Below are positions 12,634-14,224 of a stretch of 14,224 bases of DNA, one piece after another. How positions within the stretch are numbered: the stretch's first letter is position 1; each line of letters starts with the position of its first letter. Under the pieces are notes generated by a model. That model did not search any database. It saw only the letters and a program-made list of their open reading frames with translations, and was not told where the DNA came from. The translations under genes and the position numbers were made by a program. The DNA comes from Candidatus Rokuibacteriota bacterium (lineage in GTDB: Bacteria > Methylomirabilota > Methylomirabilia > Rokubacteriales > CSP1-6): contig QHRS01000014.1 of assembly GCA_003221435.1 (NCBI GenBank), forward strand, positions 1 through 14,224, in the 5' to 3' direction.

Positions 12634-13617
12634 ATGTCGGTATCCGGCCGCGATATCGCGTTCGCGGGACAGCGCGTCAAGCAGAAGATCCTGATCGCGC
12701 TGGCGCTGGCCGCGGTCATCCCGCTGCTCATCCTGACGTATATCCTGTACGCCCACATCCTTCCGCTCCTGAACGGGGAGGCGCACCGCCTCCTGAGCCT
12801 CGCATTGCACGCGCTGGTCGTGTTCACCTGGCTCCTGATGGCGGCCGGCGCCTACGTGATCTGGGACGTCGCGGCGGCCGTGGCGCGCACGACCGAGACC
12901 ATCGCCGAGTCTAAGCACATGGATCAGCTCACGCAGCGCTCCGACGAGATCGGGACGCTGATGCAGTCGTTTTCACGGATGCTCGGCACCATCGAGGGCC
13001 AGACGCAGGAGATCAACAGCTTCGCCGCCCGGCTCGACGCGGCCTACAAGGAACTGGAAAGCACCAACTCGCGGTTGAAGGAGTTTTCCTTCAAGGACGA
13101 GGTGACCGGGCTCTACAACCGCCGCTTCTTCTCGATCCGGCTCGAGGAGGAGATCAGCCGCTACCGCCGCTTCAACCATCCCGTGTCGGTCGTGCTCCTG
13201 GACCTGGACGGCTTCAAGGACGTCAACGACCAGATGGGCCATGCGGCCGGCGACGAGACGCTGCGGGACATTGCCCAGCTCCTCCTCAAGCACTCGCGCG
13301 GCATCAACGTCATCTCGCGCTACGGCGGCGACGAGTTCGCCGTGCTGCTCGTGGAGACGCCCAAGGCCGGCGCGCGGCTCTACGCCGACCGCATCCGGCA
13401 GGTCGTCTCCACCTACCCGTTCGGCCACGGACTGCGCGTGACCGCGAGCTTCGGCGTCTCGAGCCTGCCCGAGGACATCGCCGCGTCGCCGGACGACATT
13501 ATCCGCTCCGCAGACGACGCGCTGTACGCGGCCAAGCGGGCGGGCAAGAACAAGGTGGTCGGCTACGAGCAGCTCCCCCAGGACAGGCCGATCGAATCCG
13601 GTGAGAAGGTGAGCTGA
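12634..13617 (+). CDS. Membrane diguanylate cyclase (HAMP-like + GGDEF)
   Basis: Synthesises cyclic-di-GMP from two GTP. Residue positions are from ATG 12634. Two transmembrane helices at about 19-43 and 55-77 leave only a short loop between them, so there is no real periplasmic sensor domain. A HAMP-like linker (about 78-125), a coiled coil (about 122-152, SFAARLDAAYKELESTNSRL) and a GGDEF domain follow. The last runs from KDEVTGLYNRRFF (about 154-166) to the end, with LLDLDGFKDVND and the active-site RYGGDEF (GGDEF at 231-235), so catalysis is expected. The usual inhibitory RxxD upstream reads RGIN (R222, N225), so feedback inhibition may be weak. An ATG at 12625 would add three residues but overlaps the -10 box. 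The stop is followed after one base by the next gene's start. Confidence 0.9.
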   Translation: MSVSGRDIAFAGQRVKQKILIALALAAVIPLLILTYILYAHILPLLNGEAHRLLSLALHALVVFTWLLMAAGAYVIWDVAAAVARTTETIAESKHMDQLTQRSDEIGTLMQSFSRMLGTIEGQTQEINSFAARLDAAYKELESTNSRLKEFSFKDEVTGLYNRRFFSIRLEEEISRYRRFNHPVSVVLLDLDGFKDVNDQMGHAAGDETLRDIAQLLLKHSRGINVISRYGGDEFAVLLVETPKAGARLYADRIRQVVSTYPFGHGLRVTASFGVSSLPEDIAASPDDIIRSADDALYAAKRAGKNKVVGYEQLPQDRPIESGEKVS

Positions 13618-13618
13618 G

Positions 13619-14224
13619 GTGGAGCAGCGCAAGGTCCTGATCGTCGACGACGACCGCCGCGTGCGCGACGTCCTTTACGAGATCTTCCTCTCGAACGGGT
13701 ACAAGTGCCAAGTGGCGACGAACGGCCGCGAGGGGCTCGAGACGTTCGCGTCGGTCCGGCCGCCGCTCACGGTGACCGACGTGAAGATGCCGGTCATGGA
13801 CGGTCTCGAGTTTCTGACGGCCGTGCGCGAGATCGATCCGGACGCGGCCGTCATCGTCCTCACCGGCGTCGCCGACGTCAAGATGGCGATCGAGAGTCTC
13901 AAGCGCGGTGCCTACGACTTCATCATCAAGCCCGTGAACGTGGACGAGCTGCTGATCGCCGCCGAGCGCGGGCTCGAGCGCCGCCAGCTCCTGATCGAGC
14001 GCCGGGAGTACCAGGTCACCCTCGAGCGGCGGGTCGAGGAAGCCACGCGCGACCTCGACGCCGCGTACACTCAGCTCCAGCTCAGCTATCGCACGACGCT
14101 CGAAGCGCTCGGCTCGGCCCTGGACACCCGGGACGTCGGCACCGAGTCGCATTCCCGGCGGGTCCACGGCTACTCGCTCACGGTCGCTCGGGCGCACGGT
14201 GTGCCCGAGCATCAGCTCGAGGAC
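13619..14224 (+). CDS. Response regulator with probable HD-GYP domain (partial)
   Basis: This open frame runs off the window end (202 codons seen). Residues 1-115 are a receiver domain: KVLIVDDDRRVRD (acidic D10-D12), TDVKMPVMDGLEF (phospho-acceptor D54), VLTGVADVK (T82) and DFIIKPVN (K104). A charged coiled-coil linker follows (about 117-160). Then TTLEALGSALDTRDVGTESH and SRRVHGYSLTVARAHGV match the start of HD/HD-GYP phosphodiesterase domains, whose family pattern is ALxxRDxxTxxHSxRV. An HD-GYP would degrade cyclic-di-GMP. The catalytic HD and GYP residues lie beyond the window, so this is inferred. The start GTG at 13619 follows the GGDEF stop by one base, with AAGGTGAG at 13606-13613 as a good Shine-Dalgarno. 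The pair makes and breaks the same messenger. Confidence 0.85.
   Translation, partial: MEQRKVLIVDDDRRVRDVLYEIFLSNGYKCQVATNGREGLETFASVRPPLTVTDVKMPVMDGLEFLTAVREIDPDAAVIVLTGVADVKMAIESLKRGAYDFIIKPVNVDELLIAAERGLERRQLLIERREYQVTLERRVEEATRDLDAAYTQLQLSYRTTLEALGSALDTRDVGTESHSRRVHGYSLTVARAHGVPEHQLED

Overview
The window is a dense, high-GC stretch of bacterial chromosome. It carries a nearly self-contained coenzyme F420 locus on the + strand, a repeat-bounded TPR gene, a leftward sulfur-transfer gene block, and the start of a cyclic-di-GMP signalling pair. The organism cannot be named from sequence alone. Separate cofG and cofH (not fused as in actinobacterial FbiC), very high GC, and abundant short GC-rich palindromes with roughly 120-bp palindromic intergenic elements fit an uncultured soil or sediment lineage such as Rokubacteria/Methylomirabilota or a relative. 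That placement is inference.

Region 1 (1-7831, +): two F420-using enzyme genes (an LLM-class oxidoreductase and a PPOX-fold split-barrel protein) run directly into cofG and cofH, which make the deazaflavin FO. An HU-type DNA-binding gene with its own strong ribosome binding site and a degenerate GNAT-like gene follow. Then come cofD, cofC and cofE, which turn FO into F420, and an NADPH:F420 oxidoreductase that charges it. Genes mostly overlap or sit within a few bases of each other. CofE lacks the C-terminal reductase domain of FbiB. A 31-bp hairpin separates cofD from cofC.

Region 2 (7832-9593): a soluble protein made almost wholly of TPR repeats is bounded by palindromic elements. The left one (A) is intact. 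The right one (B) is an inverted copy broken by a 94-bp insert that holds a perfect 13-bp hairpin. B is cut short by a third, different element (C), whose end touches the stop codon of the next, convergent gene.

Region 3 (9594-12258, -): read leftward, this is a TusA-like sulfur carrier, an IscS/NifS-like protein, a HAD phosphatase and a four-helix CopD-like membrane protein. The IscS-like protein keeps the catalytic cysteine loop but has Asp in place of the PLP-binding lysine, and other cofactor-pocket residues are changed. It resembles, from memory, the lysine-less IscS of Archaeoglobus fulgidus. It is the most unusual gene in the window.

Region 4 (12259-14224): a divergent intergenic region of about 370 bp with a 13-nt direct repeat and a good sigma-70-like promoter leads into a membrane GGDEF diguanylate cyclase. 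Immediately after it is a response regulator that appears to continue into an HD-GYP phosphodiesterase and is cut by the window end.
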